Positions 50,644-58,685 of a stretch of DNA of 64,000 nucleotides are shown piece after piece. How positions within the stretch are numbered: the first letter of the stretch is position 1; each line of letters begins with the position of its first letter. The position numbers and the translations under genes were made by a program. The notes beneath the pieces were generated by a model. It was not told the DNA's origin. It saw only the letters and a list, made by a program, of their open reading frames with translations, and searched no databases. Origin of the DNA: CBDDHT01 sp965228615 (lineage in GTDB: Bacteria > Pseudomonadota > Alphaproteobacteria > Rhizobiales > Methyloligellaceae); NCBI GenBank assembly GCA_965228615.1, contig CBDDHT010000004.1, forward strand, positions 1,240,001 to 1,304,000. The letters are read 5' to 3'.

Positions 50644-51198
50644 ATGCAACCACCATTTGGCAAACTGATTGCGGCTTTAGTGGCTGTTTTTGCAATCACA
50701 TCTGCGTACCCCACCCTCGCGGCAGCCCCCACTGCCGCTGACATTCGCTACGGAACCGAAGATTTACCGGAGCCAGTTCGGCGTATGTGGGAGGCCATTC
50801 ACGAAGCCGCAACGGCCGGAAAAATCGATGACATGCTTCCGGTACTGGAGTCCAACGAGCTTCCGCCCCTGATAAGCCGCGAACCGGTGAAGAGCGCGAT
50901 CGATCACTGGAAGACGATATCAGGTGATGGAGAAGGGCGCGAAATACTTGCCGCAATGATCGACGCTTTGGAATCCGGCTATATCCGCGTCAAGCAACCA
51001 AGTGGACCGCCAGTCTATGTGTGGCCCTACTTCGCAGAAGTATCGATCAAATCGCTGACGGCACCACAGCAGGTCGAACTCTATCGCTTGATCACGCCCG
51101 ACCAGGCAAAGGAGATGCGAAAAAAAGGGCGCTACACCCATTACCGCATCGGGATCGGCTCCGACGGAACCTGGCACTATTTCCTGCGAGAGGATTGA
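50644..51198 (+). CDS. Secreted hypothetical protein
   Basis: A 184-residue exported protein: signal peptide (LIAALVAVFAITSAYPTLAA), then a helical domain with EPVRRMWEAIHEAATAGKID and LPVLESNELPPLISREPVKS, a VYVWPYFAEVSIKSLTA segment, and a C-terminal YRIGIGSDGTWHYFLRED. It looks like a conserved alphaproteobacterial periplasmic protein. I cannot name the family. GAGG precedes the ATG. A family A palindrome starts 3 bp after its stop. Confidence 0.75.
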   Translation: MQPPFGKLIAALVAVFAITSAYPTLAAAPTAADIRYGTEDLPEPVRRMWEAIHEAATAGKIDDMLPVLESNELPPLISREPVKSAIDHWKTISGDGEGREILAAMIDALESGYIRVKQPSGPPVYVWPYFAEVSIKSLTAPQQVELYRLITPDQAKEMRKKGRYTHYRIGIGSDGTWHYFLRED

Positions 51199-51200
51199 TC

Positions 51201-51284
51201 CTGAAGCCAGCCCACTCCCCCGGCCCAACCACCCAATAGGGGTACCCTCGGGTTGGTTGGGCCGGGGGAGTGGGCTGGCTTCAG
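51201..51284. repeat. Family A palindromic repeat, copy 6
   Basis: This copy reads ccagcccactcccccggccc on the left and gccgggggagtgggctgg on the right. The common stem pair ctctcc/ggagag is replaced by cactcc/ggagtg on both arms, a compensatory change that keeps base pairing. It sits between convergent genes. Confidence 0.92.
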
Positions 51285-51301
51285 GACTTTCGAATCAGAC
51301 C

Positions 51302-52660
51302 CTAAGGTGCCAACGTCTCGGAGAACCGAATTGCCTGCCCACCTGCCGGCGTTGCGATCTCTCCCTCCCACATGACCCGTCTTCCACGGATGATCGTGCC
51401 AACCGGCCACCCTTTGACGGTCTGCCCGGCATAGGGCGTCCAGTTCGAGCGACTTTCCATCATCGACTCTTCAAGAACCCGCTCGGCACTCAGATCGACA
51501 ATCGTCATATCCGCGTCGTAGCCGACAGCCACGCGTCCCTTGCGGGCGATCCCGAAAAGCCGCTGGGGTCCATGACTGGTGAGATCGACGAACCGTTCGA
51601 TCGACAATCGCCCCGCATTCACATGGTCGAGCATGATGGGAACCAGGGTCTGCACGCCTGGCATTCCCGACGGCGATGCCGGATAGGCCTGCGCTTTTTC
51701 CTCACGCGTATGGGGCGCATGATCCGAGCCGAGCACATCGACGACGCCTGACCGAAGTCCCCACCAGATCCCGCGATTATGCTCTTCATCGCGAACCGGC
51801 GGGTTCATCTGGGCAAGCGTTCCAAGACGTTCATAGGCATCAGGCGCAATCAGTGACAAGTGATGTGGCGTCGCCTCGACCGTGGCCACATCCTTGTGAT
51901 CCTTCAGAAACTGCATCTCCTGCCACGTAGAAATATGGAGAACGTGAATCCGCGCTCCGGTTTCATGGGCAAGGCGCACCAGCCGCTTGGTGGAGATCAT
52001 CGCCGCTTCCGGATCCCGCCAGACCGGATGGCTTGAGGGATCGCCCTCGACGCGATGGTCGAGCCGGGACAGAAGCCTCGCTTCGTCTTCGGAATGAAAG
52101 GCCGCACGCCGCGAGATTTTCGCCAGAATACGGGCCAGACTCTCTTCATCGTCCACCAAGAGGTCACCGGTAGACGAACCGATGAAAACCTTCACTCCGG
52201 CGGCGGCAGGCTGACGTTCCAGCTCAGGGAGAATGTCGATATTATCCCGCGTCGCGCCGACATAGAACGCGAAGTCGCAGAACATCCGATCCGTCGCCCG
52301 CGCTACCTTGTCGGCAAGAGCCTCGGGCGAAATCGTCGCGGGGCTCGTATTAGGCATTTCGAAGACACCGGTTACACCGCCCATGACAGCGGCCCGGCTG
52401 CCGGTCTCCAGATCTTCCTTCTGCTCGCCACCCGGTTCGCGAAAGTGGACCTGCGTGTCGATAACGCCGGGGAGAACATGAAGTCCCGCCGCATCGATGG
52501 TCTCACCGGCCTGCGCGGAATCGACCGTGCCGATCGCGATGATCCTGCCATCTTTGACAGCAATGTCCGCCAAACCGACGCCATCGTGATTGACCAGCGT
52601 CCCGCCTTTGATAAGAAGATCGAATGTGTCTGTCACCGGCTTGCTACGCCCCGTTTGCAT
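51302..52660 (-). CDS. Dihydroorotase-like amidohydrolase
   Basis: A 452-residue class I dihydroorotase/allantoinase-type protein. The beginning of the barrel reads VIDTQVHFREPGGEQKEDLE: the first His of the normal HxH metal site is Gln (residue 70). The lysine carboxylation site is in AGVKVFIGSSTGDL, other ligands in HSEDEARL, HVLHIST and VLGSDHAPHTREEK, and PSGMPGVQTLVPIM. It probably hydrolyses a cyclic amide in pyrimidine metabolism, but with an altered metal centre. Start at the ATG at 52660; a GTG eight codons downstream is possible. Confidence 0.85.
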   Translation of the reverse strand: MQTGRSKPVTDTFDLLIKGGTLVNHDGVGLADIAVKDGRIIAIGTVDSAQAGETIDAAGLHVLPGVIDTQVHFREPGGEQKEDLETGSRAAVMGGVTGVFEMPNTSPATISPEALADKVARATDRMFCDFAFYVGATRDNIDILPELERQPAAAGVKVFIGSSTGDLLVDDEESLARILAKISRRAAFHSEDEARLLSRLDHRVEGDPSSHPVWRDPEAAMISTKRLVRLAHETGARIHVLHISTWQEMQFLKDHKDVATVEATPHHLSLIAPDAYERLGTLAQMNPPVRDEEHNRGIWWGLRSGVVDVLGSDHAPHTREEKAQAYPASPSGMPGVQTLVPIMLDHVNAGRLSIERFVDLTSHGPQRLFGIARKGRVAVGYDADMTIVDLSAERVLEESMMESRSNWTPYAGQTVKGWPVGTIIRGRRVMWEGEIATPAGGQAIRFSETLAP

Positions 52661-52731
52661 CCCTAAGTTCCGGCCCAATGCTATACCAGCGGCTCGTAGC
52701 GGAGTCTCTTGCCTCGCTTGGTGTCTGTATC

Positions 52732-52755
52732 GAAAGTCGCACAACGGCGACTTTC
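52732..52755. repeat. GAAAGTCGC companion hairpin, copy 3
   Basis: The arms gaaagtcgc and gcgactttc enclose a 6-base loop (acaacg). It lies just left of a family A palindrome, repeating the arrangement seen near 9.07 kb and 45.75 kb. Confidence 0.7.
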
Positions 52756-52762
52756 CTTGCCT

Positions 52763-52843
52763 CAACCGGCCCTCTCCCCCGGCCCAACCACCCCGAGGGT
52801 ACCCTTATTGGGTGGTTGGGCCGGGGGAGAGGGCCGGCTTCGA
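52763..52843. repeat. Family A palindromic repeat, copy 7
   Basis: Stem accggccctctcccccggccc / gggccgggggagagggccgg. The outer pairs are ggcc/ggcc where other copies have agcc/ggct, again a compensated change. Unlike most copies it lies between divergent genes (dihydroorotase-like and ygfZ), about 60 bp before the ygfZ start codon. Confidence 0.92.
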
Positions 52844-52904
52844 AACTTTCGAGTCAACCTCTTGGCCGCCGGTGGAGAACCGCGAAAAAGACCCGGAAAG
52901 ACCT

Positions 52905-53780
52905 ATGACCAAGATCGCACATCTTACCGACCGGGCCGTGATCCGCGTTTGCGGAGACGACGCCCACAAATTTCTACAAGGCCTCGTCACCTCGGATGTC
53001 GATAGGATCGCATCCGGCAGCGCCATCCATACGGGTTTACTGACACCGCAGGGCAAGATCCTCTTCGAATTCTTCGTTACGCAGGATGCAGACGGCTACC
53101 TTCTCGATTGCCCGGCGGACGTCCTGGCCGATCTGGCGAAACGACTCACCTTCTACAAACTGCGGGCTGCCGTCGACGTGGCTGTGGTTGATGGCGGGTC
53201 CGTCTGGGCGATCTGGGGCGGACCAGCCCCTGAGTTCGAAGATGGCGTCTCGTATCCCGATCCACGCCTCCCGGATCTTGGCTACCGGCTGATCAAAACG
53301 TCAGATGCCGATGTCGACGGCACCGACCTCGAACGCTGCAATGAGACGGACTATCATGCGCATCGCATTGCGCATGCCATTCCTGAAGGCGGACGCGACT
53401 TTGAACTCGGCGACGCCTTTCCGCACGAGGCGAATTTCGACGAACTCGGCGGTGTCGATTTCGAGAAGGGCTGCTATGTGGGCCAGGAGGTTGTATCGCG
53501 CATGCAGCATCGCGGTACGGCCAGAAAGCGTGTCGTTCCGGTCATTGGTGACGGTCCGCTACCCGCACCCGGTACAGATGTCCTGGCTGGTGAAACGGTC
53601 ATCGGGGTCCTGGGTTCTTCCACCGGCGCCGCCGGTCTTGCACTGATCCGTCTGGACCGTGCCGAGAAAGCAATGAAACAAGGCACGACACTCGCAACCG
53701 GCAATGTTCCAATCCGTCTGGCACAACCGAAATGGGCGTCTTTCGCTGTACCCTTCGCACAAGACGGAGATGCAGCGTGA
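52905..53780 (+). CDS. ygfZ: Folate-binding protein YgfZ (iron-sulfur assembly)
   Basis: A 291-residue GcvT-like protein with the family signature KGCYVGQEVVSRMQHRGTAR (about residues 186-205), which includes the conserved cysteine. It binds folate and helps repair or assemble a subset of 4Fe-4S enzymes. The ATG at 52905 is used; the open frame runs further upstream through the palindrome and is not conserved. The next gene starts in a 4-bp GTGA overlap. Confidence 0.93.
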   Translation: MTKIAHLTDRAVIRVCGDDAHKFLQGLVTSDVDRIASGSAIHTGLLTPQGKILFEFFVTQDADGYLLDCPADVLADLAKRLTFYKLRAAVDVAVVDGGSVWAIWGGPAPEFEDGVSYPDPRLPDLGYRLIKTSDADVDGTDLERCNETDYHAHRIAHAIPEGGRDFELGDAFPHEANFDELGGVDFEKGCYVGQEVVSRMQHRGTARKRVVPVIGDGPLPAPGTDVLAGETVIGVLGSSTGAAGLALIRLDRAEKAMKQGTTLATGNVPIRLAQPKWASFAVPFAQDGDAA

Positions 53781-54388
53781 CCAAAGCAAAAGCGGTGCTT
53801 AAACGGTGCGATTGGGCCGGCCCCGATCAAATCTATGTCGACTATCACGACGCCGAGTGGGGCGTGCCCAAAGCCGATGACCAGGTGCTCTTCGAGAAGC
53901 TCATCCTGGAAGGTTTCCAGGCCGGTCTCTCATGGATCACGATCTTGAAGAAACGCGAGCGTTTCCGTGAAGTTTTCGATGGATTCAATGCGCAGAAGAT
54001 CGCCCGCTACAAGCAGCGCAAGCTCGACACGCTCATGGCCGACGCCGGTATCATTCGGAACCGAGCCAAGATTGAAGCGACAGTCTCCAATGCGCGCGCC
54101 TACCTTGCGCTACGGGATGAGAGAAGCCTGGCATCGCTTCTTTGGGACTTCGTCGACGGTCAACCGGTGCAGAACCGGTTTACCAGCATGAAGAAGATCC
54201 CGGCCGAAACACCCGTTAGCAAGGCCATGGCAAAAGAGTTGAAAGCACGCGGTTTTCGCTTTTGCGGGCCGACAACCGTCTACGCCTTCATGCAATCCAT
54301 GGGCATGGTCAACGATCATCTGACCAGCTGTCACCGGTATGCGACATGCCAAGCACTTGGCCAGAAATTCAAGGCTCCGCAGAAGTGA
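53777..54388 (+). CDS. tag: DNA-3-methyladenine glycosylase I
   Basis: A 203-residue Tag protein. Typical features are RCDWAGPDQIYVDYHDAEWG (zinc Cys near the N-terminus, with W and Y), LFEKLILEGFQAGLSWITIL (base pocket and helix-hairpin-helix), AGIIRNRAKIEATVSNARAY, and the C-terminal zinc His/Cys in HLTSCHRYATC. It excises 3-methyladenine from alkylated DNA. GTG start in overlap with the ygfZ stop, GGAG upstream. Confidence 0.96.
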   Translation: MTKAKAVLKRCDWAGPDQIYVDYHDAEWGVPKADDQVLFEKLILEGFQAGLSWITILKKRERFREVFDGFNAQKIARYKQRKLDTLMADAGIIRNRAKIEATVSNARAYLALRDERSLASLLWDFVDGQPVQNRFTSMKKIPAETPVSKAMAKELKARGFRFCGPTTVYAFMQSMGMVNDHLTSCHRYATCQALGQKFKAPQK

Positions 54389-54395
54389 TATCTCA

Positions 54396-55013
54396 ATGAC
54401 AAGCCGCAGCGGACAACCCGCGAGGGCCTGGCAGCGCATGCTGAGTGGGCGAAGGCTCGATCTGCTCGATCCCTCACCATTCGATGTCGAGATCGAGGAT
54501 ATCGCGCATGGGTTGGCGCGTGTCGCGCGTTGGAACGGCCAGACCAAAGGCGAGCATGCCTTTTCGGTTGCCGAGCACAGCATTCTTGTTCAGGACATCG
54601 TTGCGCATCTACGCAAGGACATTCCAACCAAATGGTTGTTGGCAGCCCTGCTGCACGATGCGCCGGAATATGTAGTCGGCGATCTCATCAGCCCGTTCAA
54701 GGCGGCCATTGGGCTCGACTACAAGGCTCTTGAACTCAGGCTCCTTTCGGCAATCCATATCCGCTTTGGCCTGCCAGCCGACATACCCAAAACCGTTGCC
54801 GCGACAATCAAACGCGCCGATCGAATCGCCGCCTATTTTGAAGCCGTTCATCTGGCTGGGTTCGAAGAAGCGGAAGCACAACGCTTTTTCGGCCACCCGC
54901 GCGGGCTCGAACCCAAATTCGAAAAGAAACTCACCCGGCTCAGCCCATTGCCAGTGAAGAGCGCACAGGTGCATTATCTGGAGCGATTCCGTCGCTTGGC
55001 ACAAAAGTCATGA
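54396..55013 (+). CDS. HD-domain phosphohydrolase (YfbR-like)
   Basis: A 205-residue HD superfamily hydrolase. Metal ligands are visible in TKGEHAFSVAEHSILV (His), LAALLHDAPEYVVGDLISPF (His-Asp, about 84-103) and IKRADRIAAYFEAV (Asp). The pattern fits YfbR-type 5'-nucleotidases or related nucleotide-scavenging enzymes. It is the third gene of the ygfZ-tag-HD run, 7 bp after tag. Confidence 0.9.
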   Translation: MTSRSGQPARAWQRMLSGRRLDLLDPSPFDVEIEDIAHGLARVARWNGQTKGEHAFSVAEHSILVQDIVAHLRKDIPTKWLLAALLHDAPEYVVGDLISPFKAAIGLDYKALELRLLSAIHIRFGLPADIPKTVAATIKRADRIAAYFEAVHLAGFEEAEAQRFFGHPRGLEPKFEKKLTRLSPLPVKSAQVHYLERFRRLAQKS

Positions 55014-55061
55014 CCGGATGTTTGCCGTGAATTCGTTACATCACTGAGCTACGAAGAGTGC

Positions 55062-55592
55062 ATGCCTCATCGAGAACTCATATATGTCGGGCCGCTCAGT
55101 GCGGTGGACTCCGTCGTTGATGCTGCCGGCGTCTCCCATCTCGTGACGCTGATCAATCAGGATATCGATGTCCAGACACCCGAAACCATCAGTCCTGACA
55201 ATCACCTGCGCTTGTCAATGAATGACATTGATCAACCGAGGGACGGACTCGTTCCGCCAAGCCGCAAACATGTCGGCGATCTCATCGATTTCGTCGTCTC
55301 ATGGGACCGGTCGGGACCGATGCTGATCCATTGTTGGGCAGGAATCAGCCGCTCAACGGCGGCTGCATATATCGCCCTATGCACGTTCAACCCGGGCATC
55401 AGCGAACAGACGATCGCAAAAAAGCTGCGGGCCGCATCGCCAAAAGCGACCCCGAATCGCCGCCTGGTCTCGATCGCCGATGAAATCCTCGAGCGAGATG
55501 GCCGTATGACGACTGCGGTCGATGCGATTGGCCGCGGCGAAATGGCCTTCGAAGGATCTGTTTTCTCTCTGCCGGCCCAATTGCCGGCATAG
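55062..55592 (+). CDS. Dual-specificity/tyrosine phosphatase-like protein
   Basis: A 176-residue protein with the Cys-x5-Arg P-loop as LIHCWAGISRSTAAAYI (about residues 87-103) and the general-acid Asp in SMNDIDQPRDG. These phosphatases act on phosphotyrosine or on small phosphates. No kinase lies nearby. It is 48 bp behind the HD gene and 3 bp before the NadQ-like regulator, so it probably shares their transcript. Confidence 0.85.
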   Translation: MPHRELIYVGPLSAVDSVVDAAGVSHLVTLINQDIDVQTPETISPDNHLRLSMNDIDQPRDGLVPPSRKHVGDLIDFVVSWDRSGPMLIHCWAGISRSTAAAYIALCTFNPGISEQTIAKKLRAASPKATPNRRLVSIADEILERDGRMTTAVDAIGRGEMAFEGSVFSLPAQLPA

Positions 55593-55595
55593 CCC

Positions 55596-56609
55596 ATGAC
55601 CCGCGGTTCAATTCAACACATCGCGCGCGACAAGGCTGGCTCGCAGGTCGAGATCGGTTTGAACGCGGCCATCGTCAGTCTGCGCGACTACCAGCCGCAG
55701 GTTTTGGTGGTCCGAGGTTTGCGAGAGGCTGAGCAAGACTGGGACGCACTACCGTTTGGACCGTTCACGCCCACGGAGCATCGGACCCTCGAAATCGGAC
55801 TTAGGCGATGGGTCAGCGCACAGACCGGCCTGGGCCTTGGCTATGTCGAGCAGCTTTACACATTCGGCGACCGCGGCCGCCACGCCGTGCCGGGCGATGC
55901 GGAGTTGCATGTCGTCTCCATCGGGTATCTAGCACTGACGCCGGCTGGCGCCGAACCTGTGTTGACCGGTGCTGGCTGGACGCCCTGGTACCGGCATCTT
56001 CCCTGGGAAGACTGGCGCGACGGCGAGCCAGCGATTATCGCAAAAGAGATCGCACCTAGACTGAGAGAATGGGCACGCCAGCCTCCCGAGAGCGGTGCTC
56101 CCGAGCGCCCCCTCACCCGGATGGAGCGGACCGGCGTTTGCTTCGGCCTGGACGGCGCGGGCTGGGATGAGGAAAAGGTCCTGGAGCGCTTCGAGTTGTT
56201 GTATGAAGCAGGGCTTGTCAGCGAAGCGAAACGCGACGGACGTCCCGCGGCCAATCATTGGTCGTCGCTCCCCGAATTGGGTCGCCCTCTCCAATTCGAC
56301 CATCGCCGTGTCTTGGCAACGGCAATGGGCCGTCTTCGGGGAAAGCTGAAATACCGCCCTGTCGTATTTGAGTTGATGCAGCCGGAGTTCACGCTGTTTG
56401 AATTGCAGCAAACCGTCGAAGCTGTCTCCGGCACAGTGCTCCACAAACAGAACTTCCGCCGGCTCGTCGAGAATGCGGGGCTCGTTGAAGCGACCGGTGA
56501 CGTCCGTTCGGCCACCGGAGGACGCCCGGCAAAACTATTCCGCTTCCGGCGCGACGTACTGATGGAGCGCCCTGCTCCCGGCGTTCGCGTCAAACCCGCA
56601 CGTCCATAA
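55596..56609 (+). CDS. nadQ: NadQ/NrtR-type NAD regulator with degenerate Nudix domain
   Basis: A 337-residue two-domain protein. The N-terminal Nudix-like domain has the box as GPFTPTEHRTLEIGLRRWV then SAQTGL: the glycine and first glutamate are kept but the catalytic REUxEE glutamates are lost, as expected for a ligand sensor. Beyond about residue 230 lies a winged-helix-like region with FELQQTVEAVSGTVLHKQNF and GRPAKLFRF. This matches the alphaproteobacterial NadQ (COG4111) class, which controls nad genes. The gene is near a nadA with an operator-like palindrome 3 kb downstream. Confidence 0.8.
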   Translation: MTRGSIQHIARDKAGSQVEIGLNAAIVSLRDYQPQVLVVRGLREAEQDWDALPFGPFTPTEHRTLEIGLRRWVSAQTGLGLGYVEQLYTFGDRGRHAVPGDAELHVVSIGYLALTPAGAEPVLTGAGWTPWYRHLPWEDWRDGEPAIIAKEIAPRLREWARQPPESGAPERPLTRMERTGVCFGLDGAGWDEEKVLERFELLYEAGLVSEAKRDGRPAANHWSSLPELGRPLQFDHRRVLATAMGRLRGKLKYRPVVFELMQPEFTLFELQQTVEAVSGTVLHKQNFRRLVENAGLVEATGDVRSATGGRPAKLFRFRRDVLMERPAPGVRVKPARP

Positions 56610-56620
56610 GGTATCGGAGA

Positions 56621-57490
56621 ATGGCAGAGCGCCCAGCGAACGCAGAACCTTCGGACGCCGCAGGACGCCGCGCCGCGCCACCGATTATTTGCTACACGGT
56701 CGACACATTGCCTGCTGTCGACATGGCATTCTACGAGGGCGCCCGCTCGGGCATGACCAAGATCGAAGAACTGACCGTACCACCGCGGGATGCAAGGACG
56801 TTCTCTGTACCCGCCGGACATATCTTCCGCATCGTCAGCATCGAGGGATCGCAGGTTGGTGATCTCAATCTTTGGAATGCCGCAGACCTGGCAGAGCGGT
56901 TCTTCAGCGGTAAAACACGCGCATTGCACGCCACCCACGTCACAACCGGCGATCGGTTGTGGAGCAACCTGCCAAGCCTTCGGCCGATGGCGACAATCGT
57001 CCATGACACCCTCGATTGGTATGGTTGGGACGACGATGGCGCGGGTGTCCATGATGTTATCGGGACGCGCTGCGACCCCTACACGAACATGCTGCTCAGA
57101 AGTGCCGCCTATGACAATTGCTGCCATTCAAATTTGACCCGAGCTCTGGCTGCAACAAAAGGTATCGCGCTGGCAGAGGCCGAAGCCCACATTCACGATG
57201 TGCTCAATGTCTTCATGTGCACTGGATTCACGAAGGACACGCATCAGTATTTCATGAAGGCGAGCCCCGTTCGGCCAGGGGATTTCATAGAGTTTTTCGC
57301 TGAGATCGATCTTCTGGGCGCTCTCTCCACCTGTCCAGGCGGTGATTGTGGATCCAGTCACTCAGATGATACGACACCTTGTTTTCCGCTTGGCGTGGAG
57401 ATTTATCGCCCGAGGGATGAGGCGCTTTCAGGCTGGAGTCCGGCACAGCGCAATTCCTATGTCGGCAACCATGGTTCGGCTGTGGTCTGA
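56621..57490 (+). CDS. DUF1989 (urea carboxylase-associated) protein
   Basis: A 289-residue DUF1989 protein. Conserved stretches are GSQVGDLNLWNAADLAERFF (about 75-94), KTRALHATHVTTGDRLWSNL, GTRCDPYTNMLL, NCCHSNLTRAL and CPGGDCGSSHSDD, the last with clustered Cys/Asp. Family members accompany urea carboxylase or aminomethyltransferases, but neither is here. It follows the NadQ-like gene by 11 bp and is probably co-transcribed. Function unknown. Confidence 0.88.
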   Translation: MAERPANAEPSDAAGRRAAPPIICYTVDTLPAVDMAFYEGARSGMTKIEELTVPPRDARTFSVPAGHIFRIVSIEGSQVGDLNLWNAADLAERFFSGKTRALHATHVTTGDRLWSNLPSLRPMATIVHDTLDWYGWDDDGAGVHDVIGTRCDPYTNMLLRSAAYDNCCHSNLTRALAATKGIALAEAEAHIHDVLNVFMCTGFTKDTHQYFMKASPVRPGDFIEFFAEIDLLGALSTCPGGDCGSSHSDDTTPCFPLGVEIYRPRDEALSGWSPAQRNSYVGNHGSAVV

Positions 57491-57636
57491 TCTCCGCGCA
57501 AGACACGTCCGGCCAAGTCGTCAATCGCGCCCAATGGCGATGGGCCGAAATGACGGTGAAACCGGATATTGCGCCGTCATCGGCCCTGTCGGCGGCATTG
57601 TCCGTCTGACCTATGTCGGGCCACGGCGCTAAGGTA

Positions 57637-58383
57637 CTAGATACAGCGGCCGCCATCAACATCCAGGCAGACGCCGGTCAGGAATTCAGCATCATCGCTG
57701 CACAGGAACAAGGCAGATCGGGCAATATCGTCCGGTCGCGCCATGCGCCCCAATGGGATCGTGGAAACGAACTGCTCTCGGAGCTCGGGCGTATCCGGTC
57801 CACCCATGAATGCTGACAGAAGAGCCGTCTCACCGATCACCGGATTGATCGCACAAACACGGATCTTGTCGTCTGCCAGTTCGAGAGCCATGGATTTGGT
57901 CAGGGTGATCGCTGCCCCCTTTGTACCATTGTACCAAGTCAAGCCCGGTCTTGGCCTTGGACCTGCCGTTGAGGCAATGTTGAGAATGACCCCGCCACCA
58001 CGGCGTCTTAGAGCCGGAACGCCATGCAACGCACCGAGATAGATACTCTTCACATTGGTTGCATAGACCTTGTCGAACTCTTCCTCGGTAACCTCCAGCA
58101 TCGACTTTCGCGCATGAGTCGTCCCGGCATTGTTGACCAGAATATCGACGCCACCAAAGTGTGTTTCAGCAGCGGCTACGACCTTCGCAACGTCGTCGCT
58201 CTTCGTGACATCACACGGGACGAACCGGGAACCGGACAAAGAATCAGCAACAGATTGCCCTGCCGCCTCATCGATATCGGCAACGATGACCGACGCTCCC
58301 TCCTCGGTGAATGTGCGCGCGATACCTTCGCCAAATCCTGATGCCGCTCCGGTCACGATTGCGACCTTGTCCTTCAATCTCAT
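57637..58383 (-). CDS. SDR family oxidoreductase
   Basis: A 248-residue classical SDR: VTGAASGFGEGIARTF (NAD(P) motif), VNNAGTTHA, NIASTAGPRPRPGLTWYNGT with catalytic Ser and Tyr followed by Lys (WYNGTKGAA), RVCAINPVIGETALL, and a C-terminal DVDGGR. The protein resembles glucose or 3-oxoacyl reductases with unknown substrate. It faces DUF1989 convergently and nadA divergently. Confidence 0.92.
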   Translation of the reverse strand: MRLKDKVAIVTGAASGFGEGIARTFTEEGASVIVADIDEAAGQSVADSLSGSRFVPCDVTKSDDVAKVVAAAETHFGGVDILVNNAGTTHARKSMLEVTEEEFDKVYATNVKSIYLGALHGVPALRRRGGGVILNIASTAGPRPRPGLTWYNGTKGAAITLTKSMALELADDKIRVCAINPVIGETALLSAFMGGPDTPELREQFVSTIPLGRMARPDDIARSALFLCSDDAEFLTGVCLDVDGGRCI

Positions 58384-58641
58384 TGTGAATTGTCTCCCTG
58401 CGTCCGTTGGCCATTGCCGGGCTGCGATCCTTGCAGTGCGGCATTCTACCTACACCAGAACAGAGCAGGCCTGAATTGCGATCTGGCACCACACCATGAA
58501 GCCATGGACGCATTCCTGGTTTGGACCCTGAGAAACACCGCACTGGAAATCTTCATCAGGATCGCTTATGTTCTTGTTGAGCATTACTGCAATCGGAATC
58601 ATCGTCAGCGGATCGACTCTTGGTCAGATTGTTCACATCAT

Positions 58642-58666
58642 ATTTATACTCATTATGAGCATAAAT
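58642..58666. promoter_or_regulatory. Putative NadQ operator upstream of nadA
   Basis: A 25-bp palindrome, ATTTATACTCAT-T-ATGAGCATAAAT, with 12-bp arms and one mismatch. It lies 20 bp upstream of the nadA start codon and just left of its GGAG ribosome site, in an AT-rich promoter region within the 302-bp gap between the SDR and nadA. Its symmetry and location fit an operator for the NadQ-like regulator encoded 3 kb away. That link is inferred. Confidence 0.65.
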
Positions 58667-58685
58667 ATTCAAACGGAGTGTAAGA

